The position numbers and the translations under genes are program-made. DNA of 64,000 nt from Helianthus annuus (lineage: Eukaryota; Streptophyta; Magnoliopsida; Asterales; Asteraceae): the NCBI RefSeq assembly GCF_002127325.2, contig NC_035435.2, positions 13,895,893-13,959,892 on the forward strand, given 5' to 3'. The notes beneath the pieces are model-generated. The model ran no database searches and was not told where the DNA came from. It saw only the letters and a list, made by a program, of their open reading frames with translations. Shown here in pieces: positions 21,368 to 32,388 of the stretch (the first letter of the stretch is position 1; each line of letters opens with the position of its first letter).

Positions 21368-22638
21368 TCCCTCTTAAAGTGTCCTTTTTCCCTGCATCGA
21401 AAACAAGTGACTTTAGATTTGTCAAAACCTAAAGTAGAAACATTTGCATCACGAAGATCATCTCTCCCCGTGATCTGTTTGAATTTCTCAGCTCTCCGTA
21501 AAACACTAGCCAGACACCACTTTATGTCCATCAGTTCCATCTCTTCAGCATCTATCTGGTCGTAGTCTTCTTTGGTCAACATTGGATTGCCGATACGACC
21601 TGCAACAAAACAAGTGTAAGATTCCAAAACCATTCCTAATAAAGACATTTGGTTTTTGGCAACTTCCTCAGAATAATCTTGATCATTTTCAAGATTCAAT
21701 ACAATGTTGCACTGTAATCTTCTCCCGTTTTTAGTTGCTAAAATGTTTGGATCAAATGATGGAAATGAAGTAAAACTGGTTTTGCTGCTTGATCCAGATG
21801 ATGGACTTTCAGATGAACTTTTGGCACTCATACCAGTCACAATCTTTGGAGATAAATTTGATGATTTCTCATTTACCCCAGCTTTATAATATAACCCGAT
21901 GTCTTGTTCACCATCGAAATCTTTCATTCTAATCACTTTCCGTTGTTCCATCTCTTGAGCTTCGATCTTTTCGATGAACTTACTGAGCGTCAGATTGCTA
22001 AAACCTTTCTTGTTTCTGAGCATCATCAAGTAGGTGCCCCAACTCTCATATGGCAACGCATCAGCAAGTTTTTCAATTAACTCCTCATTAATCTTATCAA
22101 TACTCAATCTTTTCATATTTGCAAGCAGATTACAATATCGTTCAATAACTTCTCTCGTACTCTCGTTCTTCAACCCTCGGAATAAATCGAACTTTTTTTT
22201 TAGAAGTGACTTTTTACTCTTGACCATCTCCTCACTTCCTCTAAACTTCGACCGTAACGCTTTCCAAATTGAGGACGAAGTTCCATTATGCTGTAGAAGA
22301 ACCATGATATCTTCCTTCACTGCCTGTTGTAAAAGACTAAGCATCATTTTCTCATCTTTATACTTTTTTCGAGCATCAGCAGTAAGATCTTTGATTGGAA
22401 CGGGTTCTTCATCATCATTCAATGGTCTAACATATTTTGTCTCGACACATTCCCAAGCATCAAGATAATTCGCTTGCACCCAATTTTCGAACCGACCTTC
22501 CCAACCCTTATATTCTTCGATGTTCATTAGTTTGGGAGGTTTTTGCATCGTCCTTGTTTCGTTTTCTAACATTGTGGTTTGAATAGCGGTGATTGGGGTA
22601 CTTGGAGTAGCGAATGCATTATAAAAGTCCTCGTCCAT
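21196..22638 (-). CDS. gag: N-terminal part of the H gag (copia-type capsid plus CCHC knuckle)
   Basis: The likely start is ATG 22638-22636 (MDEDFYNAFATPS); an in-frame ATG at 22704 precedes it but lies in leader. Residues about 45-250 look like a copia gag capsid: EYKGWEGRFENWV, IWKALRSKFRG, LANMKRLSIDKINEELIEKL. A CCHC knuckle CFRCREKGHFKREC lies near residue 420. After about 21290 the frame drifts into missense sequence and ends at 21196, because the natural continuation is in the frame of the overlapping ORF. One frameshift thus splits a gag of roughly 1,240 codons. Confidence 0.82.
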   Translation of the reverse strand: MDEDFYNAFATPSTPITAIQTTMLENETRTMQKPPKLMNIEEYKGWEGRFENWVQANYLDAWECVETKYVRPLNDDEEPVPIKDLTADARKKYKDEKMMLSLLQQAVKEDIMVLLQHNGTSSSIWKALRSKFRGSEEMVKSKKSLLKKKFDLFRGLKNESTREVIERYCNLLANMKRLSIDKINEELIEKLADALPYESWGTYLMMLRNKKGFSNLTLSKFIEKIEAQEMEQRKVIRMKDFDGEQDIGLYYKAGVNEKSSNLSPKIVTGMSAKSSSESPSSGSSSKTSFTSFPSFDPNILATKNGRRLQCNIVLNLENDQDYSEEVAKNQMSLLGMVLESYTCFVAGRIGNPMLTKEDYDQIDAEEMELMDIKWCLASVLRRAEKFKQITGRDDLRDANVSTLGFDKSKVTCFRCREKGHFKRECTNREASGAQNPFNNNNGYYRKAIYHKLVNHLNNKNIKLRLHMEEMWLKIQERELV

Positions 22639-22659
22639 TTTCAAATTTTCGAAAAATTC

Positions 22660-23040
22660 AATAATCAGCCTAAAAAGCGAACTGGGGATGTCAACTGGAC
22701 ACAAAAGCGGACTAAATGTTCAAATTGTCACAAGAGCGGTCCAATAGAATCAGATGAGCGGACCGGATGGATCCAAATAAGCGGTCCAAACCAACCGTAT
22801 AAGCGGTTCTAAACAAAGTTCGTTCGAGCGGTTCCAGTCACATGTCTGTTCGAGCGGTTCCAATCACTGTTCGAACGAGCGGATCAAAAATGTTCATAAG
22901 AGCGAACCAACTGAGTTAATTTGGAGCGGACCAGGTCACCTGACCGAATAAGCGGGCCAAAAAAAATGTTGTACGAGCGGTTCACCTATGGTCAAATAAG
23001 CGGACCACAATTGTCCGAAAAAGCGAACTACCAATCGGAC
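22660..23040. repeat. Leader array of H: about 15 copies of an AGCGGWYC word
   Basis: Between primer-binding site and gag, the word RAGCGGWCC and close variants (AGCGGTTCC, AGCGAACC, AGCGGGCC) recurs about every 24 bases, roughly 15 times on the plus strand. It is the same word as in the H U3 (16800-16955 and 23460-23615). The bases between words are not conserved, so this is a spaced motif array and not a simple tandem duplication. Confidence 0.88.
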
Positions 23041-23222
23041 CTGTTTTTCCTTCGAATTTTGGCTCCAAACTTTCAAGGGTTTGTCTCTATACTATCGTGC
23101 ATAATCCCTGAGATTTTCAGCAATTTTCGACCGTTGGAAGTGTCTGAAACAGAAAAAGAAGGTGTAGAAGACAGAAATTTTGATGATTTTCAGCTATTCT
23201 CTGCAGAACTCCTCCTCCTGAA

Positions 23223-23234
23223 GCTCTGATACCA
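23223..23234 (-). other. Primer-binding site of H (initiator Met tRNA)
   Basis: The minus strand reads TGGTATCAGAGC, complementary to the initiator Met tRNA 3' end, two bases from the LTR. Confidence 0.92.
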
Positions 23235-23236
23235 AT

Positions 23237-23731
23237 TGTAGGATCGTATCACGACCTAAATGAGTCGATCAGAGGCGTTTTCGTCAATTACAGGTGCGGA
23301 AAACAAGTAATCAACGTAGGAATAGCTTGCGATTTACTTTAAACTCTTTCTGTATTAATTTGACCGCAATTACAATCAGTTCTCGATCCGGCAGCACTTC
23401 GGTACGAGATTCAGCAAACGTTACAAATGAGATCGCTCAAAGGCTATATATAGGCCACTCGGATCGCTTATTGGACAGGCCCAATAAGCGGTCCATACAT
23501 GTGACACTCGAACGGTCCAGGCTAAATGACATTCGAGCGGTCCAGATTGTTGTTGTTCGAGCGATCCTAAGACATGACATTCGAGCGGCCCAAACACTAA
23601 AGGACCTAATGAGCGATCCAACAAGCCTAATTCTATACATTCTCACAATTTTTCGTATTTCGTGCCCAGATCTAACATCCTAAGACTATGACTCGATACA
23701 AGACGTAATCAGCAGATGTAATGCACCAACA
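23237..23731 (-). mobile_element. 5' LTR of H
   Basis: Same ends and length (495 bp) as the 3' LTR, with 11 substitutions seen by eye. TATA box at 23452-23445 with the AGCGGTCC words upstream in element orientation. Confidence 0.92.
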
Positions 23732-24143
23732 ATTTCTAAGCTATGTAAAGGATATTTAGGGTATGTTTAACTTATGATCAAGTTCCGGAATGTTCGTTAC
23801 AGTACGAATTGACATACTTTCACAGTTTGTCGAAATTAGTCCCTGTAAGCGAATAAACTTGATTTCGGCATACCAAACCATCCAAAACTTATTTCTAAGT
23901 TATGTAAAGGTTATTTAAGGTATGTTAAGCCTATGTCACTATTCCGGAGTGTTTGTTGCATTAAACTGGTTATATTGACGCATCAGATCGCGTATAATCT
24001 TCCAGAAAACAATTTAAAGCCCGAAATCGAACAAGAATTGATATGTGCAAACGATACACATATTTTTACAAATTCCAGGTATGAAACACAATATTTCATT
24101 GACTTGATATTTGTTTGATGGCCGTGGAGGCACAGGTGTCACA
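23732..24143 (-). mobile_element. Element B 3' LTR, second part
   Basis: Resumes the LTR interrupted by H (the joint TATTTC|TAAGCTATG matches 29547-29560) and ends GGTGTCACA at 24143. Immediately inside, the minus strand reads CTAGGGGAGAC, the polypurine tract. Confidence 0.85.
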
Positions 24144-24540
24144 GTCTCCCCTAGTTCAGGAAATTTCGTCCCGAAATTTATTTTAGAGGAAACTTGTGAG
24201 GGCTTGAAACATGAAGTTGAAAAGATCAAACAACACTGGTTAGAGTCCTGAACTTATAGTAACATTAAATAACATCATGCTTGAAATGTGAGAGGGACAC
24301 TTATATATAAGTACATAAAGCGTTACTGATGCATCCACCGTACCTCCATTACATTGTTCACATTTCGTTATGGTTGCCACTATCGATTTTTACACATAAT
24401 AAATCTCACTGGGTTCCTTTGCACTGAATTTCATTATTATGTATGCATCCATAATTACGTAATTCCTTGCACAATCCGTGCAGTTGATCTTATACTGTGT
24501 AGGGGAAGAAAATCAAACGAATAATCCTGTGGTGATTTAA

Positions 24541-25100
24541 CTAGACTACCATAGAGTCTCTTTAACTTGATCAACAAACAATCTCCTGAACTAGACCACT
24601 AGATGGCCTCTTTAGCTATATCAACACATGATATCTTTAACTAGATTGTCGAATCAATCTCTTTAACTAGACCAACGAATGATCTCTTTAACTAGACCAC
24701 CAGAGGGCCTCTTTAACTATATCAACACATGATATCTTTAACTAGATTGACGAATCAATCTCTTTTACTAGACCAACGAATGATCTCCTTAACTAGACCA
24801 CCAGAGGGCCGCTTTAACTATATAAACACATGATATCTTTAACTAGATTGACGAATCAATCTCCTTAAGTAGACCAACGAATGATCTCTTTAACTAGACC
24901 ACCAGAGGGCCTCTTTAACTATGTCAACACATGATATCTTTAACTAGATTGACGAATCAATCTCTTTAACTAAACTACCCAAGAGGAATCTTTAACTACA
25001 TCAACAAAGGATGTCTTTAACTAGATTGACGAATCAATCTCATTAACTAAACTACCCCAGAGGAATCTTTAACCATATTAACGAAGGATGTCTTTAATCT
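24541..25100. repeat. Higher-order tandem array of a CTTTAACTAGA module in B
   Basis: A module of about 25-26 bases built on TCTTTAACTAGA recurs more than 20 times. Four variant modules (with CCACCAGAGGGC, TATCAACACATG, TTGACGAATCAA and CCAACGAATG) alternate in fixed order, making a super-unit of about 101 bp repeated about four times, with decayed copies at the right. It sits where pol should be. The following 25101-25690 shows no gene or further repeat. Confidence 0.88.
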
Positions 25101-25689
25101 TCAGAATAGTACTTTACAATCCAAGGGTTTTAACTATGACGTAGAAGCCCATTATTGATTTAAGTTAGTACCTTTGGATATCCTACTATGAATCCATCGT
25201 ATAAAAATATGGAAAGCTCTATGAGAATTTGGATGGCGAGTAATTGATTTCACACATAAACACATAAACATATAATCACATAATTTTCAACTTGGTTATT
25301 TATTTGTTATTATCTTGTTATTAATTGTTATTAACTTGTTGTCGATTGAACATGGGTATTCAAGGTATACCAGGAACCCAGTCGATGGACTTCAACGTCC
25401 TCAAGAATCTATCTGAAAAGATAGGATGATCTTCTAAAAAATATTCGATTTCGTTTATAAGGAAACGTACATTCGAATTAAGGTACACAAGGAATCCAAT
25501 CTGTGGATTTCATTTAGCACTTTAAACATCTTCAAGAATCTAACCATGAAGATACGAAGATCTTAATAGGAATTCGGCTTTGTCCTTATTGAATCGTAAT
25601 GTACGTATTAGAGCATACAAAGAATTCAATTAAGGGCTCCGATGAACGATATCCATCCACAAGGATCTTAATTATTTGGATAGAAAGAT

Positions 25690-26130
25690 CCTATATGGAT
25701 CTTGGAACTTGTGTAACGAGAGGTGTTTCAACATCTTGCACTAGGCGTGCTTAAGTCGATACACAAGGTAGAAAGTTCATGAGGTTGAGGCACTAGATAT
25801 GCCAAGGCGACATATGAAGCAGAATTTGAAGGTTGATCAGCAGTAGGATTTGTAACAGCTTTGCTTTGGATTGCAAAGCGGCACATGTTAACCAAACGTC
25901 CCCATCGTCCACCGTGGGTACATTTGAAATAGGGTATTGGATTCGGATGATGACGGTGACATTGATTGCACCAAGGAGCAGTTCCCTTATACGGCTTCAT
26001 CCCTGAGGCGAGTCATGGTGATAGCTAAATCAGCGACCTTCTGGAGTATGACGCCTAATTGTTGGGCAATTGTAGCACCTAGTTCGGACACTCGAGTGTT
26101 GTTGCGATGAAGAGGCATCATGAAGATGAT
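25690..26130 (-). pseudogene. gag: Decayed gag zinc-knuckle remnant of B
   Basis: The minus frame contains YKGTAPWCNQCHRHH and CTHGGRWGRLVNMC, a recognisable but damaged counterpart of the C gag segment YEGNAPLCNRCNSHH and CTNCGKLGHLAEVC. Knuckle residues are lost and frames are broken. The capsid part and everything downstream are missing. Confidence 0.65.
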
Positions 26131-26683
26131 GAAAGATATGGGAGCAAACAAGGGAAATGAAAACAGAATGATAATGCATAGAAATTGCGATCATTTGTTT
26201 ATTACCTAAGGCAAACAAATGAGATGGTGGCTAATCAAAGTGAATGGGTCAATATAATGTATCGCGAAGACATGCTCGCCTATAAGTGGACACTCACCCC
26301 AAGAGTTGCCAGGTAAGGGTGACTGGCCCGATATTACGGATTTGTACGAACACTCTAGCCTTAGACAGAAGACCCAGGGTACAGGCACCCACACTTCCAG
26401 TTTGCACGTGTTCACATTATTTAGACCAAACTTTGACGAGATTTTGAAAGATTTGAAGGTTCAAAACCATATAATAAATCATCCTAGAACAGATGATTAG
26501 TTTTCAAAGCAGATTCAAATTTATGTTCTTATTGTGGTTGTCACCTAAGGACAAGTGATGGTATTGTTTTAAAATCTAAACACAAGATAACTTGTGTTAG
26601 GGTCCTAGGAAGGTTATAGTCTAGGTCAAAGCATTACTAATAACCTAATTCCCTATAACCATTGGCTCTGATACCAACTTTTC
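26131..26683 (-). other. Leader and primer-binding site of B
   Basis: The primer-binding site TGGTATCAGAGCC is at 26676-26664 on the minus strand, 7 bases from the LTR. The leader shares blocks with C and D: GGGGTGAGTGTCC (donor-like, near 26285-26298), the GTGCAAACTGGAAGTGTGGG block and CTATAACCTTCCTAGGACC. No ORF. Confidence 0.8.
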
Positions 26684-29600
26684 TGTCACACCCCGACCAC
26701 GTAAAACAACAAAACGTGGCAGAAACGTCGAGGAGTGTTGTAACAGAATCATTGTTTCACAACCATGGATTAAACAGTTTCGTTTTATTGAATTAAATAT
26801 ATTAAATTACATTGGAATTAGAAACAAAACATGAACAAATAGACTTCCGTTGTTATTAAGTCACTAAGGCCTCGTCCATTCCTATGTGAGCATACACCAA
26901 TATCATCATCATATATCACCAACTATTGTACCTGAAACACATGTGAAAATACGTTAGCATAAAAATGCCGCCGAGTACATAGGTTTTATGTGATTGTCAG
27001 ATTCATGGCTCGTTTTACATGTTGCAGTACTTATTTAAAAAAAAAACTTATTTTGAAAAGTATAGCATTGCGACATAATTAACCAACTCAACTCAAGTTG
27101 ATTATAATTTATAAAATCTCGTAGCCATGATTCTTAACTCCAAAACATTTGTTTAATTAAATCCAGATTGTAAATCGTTTTTGAAATAAAACTCAAATGG
27201 TATATATATATATATATATATTGATAGAAAAACCTTGTATTATAACTTTGTTTTGATAACATTTGCCCAAGTGATCTAGATAACGCAACGGTATATAATG
27301 TGTTAAAAGCAATTATATATAGGAAGTACCAGCGGCATATCCACCATGCTTTTAATACATTACACCCGCCCCGTTACCTAATCACTTCCCTTAATCCCAA
27401 TGGTTCAAACAGTTACAAATGGTTCACATAAATTAAAAGGTTACAAATGGTTCACATAGATTAAAGGTTACAAATGGTTCACATAAATCAATCATCTTCA
27501 AATGGTTCAAAATGTATAAAACAATGTGTCCATGTACTGGATAAGCGTATGCAACAGATGAACATATATAGCGTGAAATGTAATGTAAAACAATGTACTA
27601 AGTATGCTAAGTTAACATACAAAGCATAAAATGTAATGTTAAACAATGTGCTAGCATGCTCAGTCAACATACATAGCAAAAATATAATGTAAATTAATGT
27701 ACTAAGTATGCACTGAATGGACATACATAGCATAAAACATAATGAAATCATGTACTAATAGAACATAACAAGTATATGATATGAAAACATGGAAAGCACG
27801 AAAGTAACAAGTAGGCACATGTGTTCCACCCCAAAACGTTTGAAAAATAGTAAAAGAGGGGACTATGTACTCAATTGAGGGTGCTTAGAAGTCTTGAACA
27901 GCAACCAATTAGCAAAGCTAGAGGAATCACGGAATCAAACGACACCTAATATAGGTAACTATGTAAATAACCGGACCTAAATCAGGAGATCGGATAGAAT
28001 GAGGTTCCGTAAACCAAATGAGTATAGAAACTCATGTAATATGATTTAACAAAGCCTACATTCAAAAAGGAAACCTATCCTAAGTGCTTACGACCGATTA
28101 CGACTCGTTTAGGTAGATTACGCTACTTTAACACGACGTTCGCGTAGAGCGCGTTCGGACCGCTTAACTAGCCCTATGCCAAGTATTATATGCCTTAACA
28201 TGTCTAATAATGTTTCCTAATCAGTTTAGATGTCAAAAATATGTTACATATGCTTAAAATGAATTTATGCGTAAAAAGGGCATTTTGGTAATTTTCATAA
28301 GGCATATAAACTACCTATCTTACAACTATTTAAACGAAGTGACCATAAGGTATAACATCGGAAGGTTATTCCCTATACAACTATGGTCACTAAACATGTT
28401 TGGTTGGATCCTAATGATCGACCAAACGGGTCTAGTTCAAAAGTCTAAGCGGTTGTTTAAACCGCTTGACTTACGACTCTACATAAGCACTAAACCTAAA
28501 GTGACGAGCTAAACATGTTAAAACATGTTTAACAAAGTTAGAAAACAGGTTTGGTATAAAAAAATGGTTTTGATACCTAAACATAGTTTGGTTACAAAAT
28601 ACGCAAGAATACGCATTTTGGCCGAAACTACGACTCGCCACTATGCCTAGATAACATGGTAATCAGTAGGTATAGTCATAAGAGACTAAAACCATCGTGA
28701 TTACGCTCATGTTATGAAGTTCAAACGAACTTCGTATTGACCATAAATTGGTCAATGCAGAAAGTCAAACAAAGTTTAACTTTCACGCTAAAAATGCATA
28801 AAAGAACGAAAGAGGACTTACAAAAGGTCCAAGGAGGTTTGATCCAATTTATTCTCAGGTATGAAGTGCAAGACTTCAACTTAGAGAATGAAAATCAGAT
28901 CAAATGTGAGTTTGAGAGAAAAGGGGGTGGGGTTTATATAGTTTTTGCACAACCGTTAAGCTTGTTCATCGTAAAACGAGCTTCGATCTCATCCGTACAC
29001 ATGTGCCCATGGTTTTGTGAAACCGTGGGAGCCCCTAGTTTCATTAAAACCATGTGCAAATGAGGGGAACAACTGGAACAAGCTGGAATTTAGATTTTTC
29101 ATTTCGGTCCCTCCCTAAGATAACTATGGTAGAATGTCAATTTTGGTCCCTGAATGTGCAAAACATGGTTTTTGATGCATTTTTGACACGTTTAAGCCCC
29201 GTTAATACCATTTCAAGGCTCTAAAATGAAGCTAATGTATAGGGAACATGAAATATGCTCAAAAATATCTTGGATGTCGGTTCGTTTGGTCGTACGGTTG
29301 CGTTGTTCGGTTAATTACGACGAAATACGAACAAATGCGAAAAACGATCCAAATTACGCGACGAATGGAATTTTATCATGCCAATCACTAAAATAAAATA
29401 TTTTAATGATTACAAAAAGTTTTTGGATGTCCGGATGTATTCAGAACGTAAGTTATGCGCGAAAATGCAAACTTATTCACTTTTTGACGCTTTTAGTCCC
29501 TGAATGGCTAAAAAGTTTATTTTAGCACACCGAGCCCCACAAAGCCTATTTCTAAGCTATGTAAAGGATATTTAGGGTATTTTTAACTTATGATCAAGTT

Positions 29601-29959
29601 CCAGAAAGTTCGTTAGAGTACGGATTGACATACTTTCGCAGTTCGTCGAAATTAGTCCCTATAAGCGAATAAACTTGATTTCGGCATACCAAACCATCCA
29701 AAACTTATTTCTAAGTTATGTAAAGGTTATTTAAGGTATGTTAAGCCTATGTCACTATTCAGGAGTGTTTGTTGCATTAAACTAGTTATATTTACGCATC
29801 AGATCGCATATAACCTTCTAGAAAGCAATTTAAAGCCCGAAAGCGAACAAGAATTGATATATGCAAACGATACACGTATTTTTACAAATTATAGGTATGA
29901 AACACAATATTTCATTGACTTGGGATTTGTTTGATGGCCGTGGAGGCACAGGTGTCACA
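26684..29959 (-). mobile_element. 5' LTR of B (about 3.28 kb)
   Basis: Plus-strand ends TGTCACACCCCGACC and GGTGTCACA. Matches the C LTR in reverse complement across its length. TATATAAA at 28940-28933 on the minus strand; an inverted word pair around CCCATGGTTTT and AAACCGTGGG lies upstream at 28995-29025. A (TA)n run is at 27199-27221, and a decayed repeat of about 60 bp (CATACATAGCATAAAA) spans 27560-27760. The donor-like site seen in C is mutated here (CTCAATTGAG in place of CTCAAGTGAG, near 27872), while the acceptor near 26932 remains. Confidence 0.88.
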
Positions 29960-30369
29960 GTCAGAGTGAAATCTAAGTCACTAGAGAGGCGGAAACAATC
30001 TAGTACTTGAGAATCGGTGTTAGAATGTGAGTAGAAGCAGAGAAATATGATTAAACTGGTTTCCCATTGATTTTCAACGTTAATACACGGAGAGAATTCG
30101 ACAGCACTTCGTTACAGATTTCACCGAACCGTATCAAATGGAAAACCCAACACCCTTATTTATAGGGCCACCATTCCGCACCAAATGATACATTCCATTT
30201 CGCACGAAATGGCAAACTCCATTTCGTGCGAAATGACACAACAGCATCCATTTCGTACGAAATGGTACAAACACTAAATAACTTTAACATTTACACTTTA
30301 CACCCCTATTACAAGCTATTTGACATGACCTAGACTGTTGACGTAGGCGATAGACATTATGTACCAACA
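29960..30369 (-). mobile_element. Partial copia LTR with palindromic U3 word
   Basis: Right end ATGTACCAACA and overall order match the H-lineage LTRs; the left end is missing at the B junction. In element orientation TATAAATA is at 30164-30157. Upstream lie three or four copies of the near-perfect palindrome CCATTTCGCACGAAATGG (30195-30275). No matching target duplication is visible. Confidence 0.72.
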
Positions 30370-31814
30370 TGTTTAACTAAGTTAGAAAACTGATTTGCTA
30401 TCAAAACAAAGTGTGTTTTGATACCTGAAAATAGTTTCGTCTCAAAATGCACATAAACGTGCATTTTGACCGAAACTTTGACTCGTCACTTCGACTAGTA
30501 AACGTGGTAATCAGTAGGTATAATTGCAAGGGATTATAACCATCGTGATTACGACCACGTTGCAAAGTTTAATTGAACTTTGACTTGACCAATTCATGGT
30601 CAAAACCAAAAGTCAAACGGTATGCAAAAATGACTAGAAGAACTTAGGTAGGTGGCTTCCAAAAGATGGTAGCCTCCAATTAGAGTTTAAGAGATGAGAA
30701 TGAGCAAATGAGCTAGGAAAATGAGCAGATTTAGGGGGTATTTACAGTTGTTTGAAGTGCATAGGATCATGACAAGTTTGTTATGTGTTACACAGGGAAT
30801 AATCTTATCCATATAAGTGTGTGGTTGAGGTTTTAAGCCTTGATTAACACTTAAATAGCCCACAATTTGCCAAAAACCATGAAAAAAATACAAGCTGCAG
30901 CAACAATTCAATGATCTGTCCAGATGTAGGCGTTGGTTCGCGCGACGGCAAAAGCCATTAGGCGTCGCGCAGCGTGAGGGCTCAGGCCAGACATTCAGAA
31001 ATTTACAAAACAGGTCCCTGCACACTTCTAAGTGAATTTTTTACGCGTTTAACCCTCGTTAACCCATTTTAAAGGCTCTACAAGGATATTAAAGCATAGG
31101 GGACTTGAAATATGCTCAAAAACATCATGGATGTCTGTCCGTTTGGTCGTACGGTCGCGTGTTTCGGTTAATTACGACGAAACTCATACGGATGCGAAAA
31201 CGATCCAAATTGCATGATGAATGGTATTTTTGCATTCCTATCACTAAAATATAATATTCTAGTGATTACAAAAATTTTTGCATGTCCGGATATGGTCAGA
31301 ACATGAGATATGCGCATAAATGCAAACTTTCGCAGTTTTGACGCTTTTAGTCCCTATGATCAAATAAGCGTATTTTCGCATACCGAACCCCTCAAAACTT
31401 ATTTCTAAGCTATGTAAAGGGTATTTAGGGTATGTTTAGCTTAGGATGTTGTTCCGGAGTGTACGTTGCTATACGAATTGGCAGACTTTTGAAGTTTGTC
31501 GCAAATAGTCCCTGTGATCGAATAAACGTGTTTTCGCCATACCAAACCCTTCAAACCTTATTTCTAAGTTATGTAAAGGTTATTTAAGGTATGTTAAGCT
31601 TATGTCACTTGTTCTGGAGTGTATGTCGCGTTAAACTGATTACGTTTACGTAACAGTTTGCGTATAACTTCCAGAAAAGCCTCTCGAGAGTTCGGAATCA
31701 TACGAAATTTGATATGTGTACTTGTTACATGTAATTGTACAAATCCCGAGAATGAAATACAAGATTTCATTGGATTCATAATTGTATGATGGTCGTAGAG
31801 GCACAAATGTCACA
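30370..31814 (-). mobile_element. Chromovirus LTR fragment (B-like), distal part
   Basis: Follows the B LTR pattern from ACATGTTTAACTAAGTTAG (compare 28515) to the end AAATGTCACA at 31814. An inverted word pair (GCGCGACGGC and GGCGTCGCGC) is at 30939-30971. It is more diverged from B than the 8860-9715 fragment. Confidence 0.7.
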
Positions 31815-32388
31815 CTAACCAACAAATGCAAATGGCCTATTCATACACCCTCGAGACTTCGATTTCCAACAGTAGATCCTAATTTAGAACTAGCTCTCCT
31901 ACAGTAAATCCATCAATGCCATAGAACAAGGATGATACTCTTACAACCTTTGTCTATACTCACAACCCAAGAAACTCGATACGAACCATACCTGGAGGAA
32001 CTTCCAATATCCCCGACTAGTAACTTACTCATGCATCATGCCGCAAACACCAAGGAACCAAACCTATAAACTCTTAGTAGAAACTTAACACCTTATCATC
32101 AAACTACCATTCAATCAACTTACCACAATCGTTGCCCAAACTAAATCCCAATACATATGCTAGACATAGTAACTCTACACCTACACGACTATATAACCGA
32201 AGTTCGCTTATCTATAAGTTCATTTTGCTAAAATTCTATTCGAAACTAAAGTTTTCATGAGAATTTTCGAAATACAACTTTTCTTATTTTTAATACAAGA
32301 TACTTTAAATGATGCAAACTTACTGTTTTCAAAAATCTTTTCAGACACCGCTAATACACAATTCTAAATCCAAACACGTGGGCTAGGA
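31815..32388. other. Unassigned AT-rich stretch
   Basis: No ORF, repeat or recognisable element signal. It follows the inner end of the LTR fragment at 31814 and precedes the F LTR, so it may be decayed internal sequence of a lost element. Confidence 0.3.

Larger units (their letters stand above)
16576..23731 (-). mobile_element. Element H: complete gag-only copia-type LTR retrotransposon
   Basis: Two 495-bp LTRs (16576-17070 and 23237-23731) flank an internal region holding only gag. The target duplication ATTTC is at 16571-16575 and 23732-23736. The minus-strand order is LTR, primer-binding site (23234-23223), word-rich leader, gag (22638 to 18923), about 1.85 kb of 3' untranslated sequence, polypurine tract and LTR. 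I count 11 differences between LTRs (about 2.2%). Protease, integrase, RT and RNase H are all absent, so it must use pol supplied by a relative. Confidence 0.92.
24144..29959 (-). mobile_element. Element B interior and 5' LTR: pol-less decayed chromovirus derivative
   Basis: From right to left: 5' LTR (29959-26684), primer-binding site, leader, a broken gag zinc-knuckle region, a tandem array and the polypurine tract. The whole internal region is only about 2.5 kb and lacks protease, RT, RNase H and integrase. Its leader and LTR match those of element C, so it is a degraded, non-autonomous relative. The 5' and 3' LTRs differ clearly (several percent by eye), so it is old. Confidence 0.8.

Noticed and set aside
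22921..23229. 102-codon plus-strand ORF
   Set aside because: Within the H leader word array on the opposite strand; no domain or relatives in the window.
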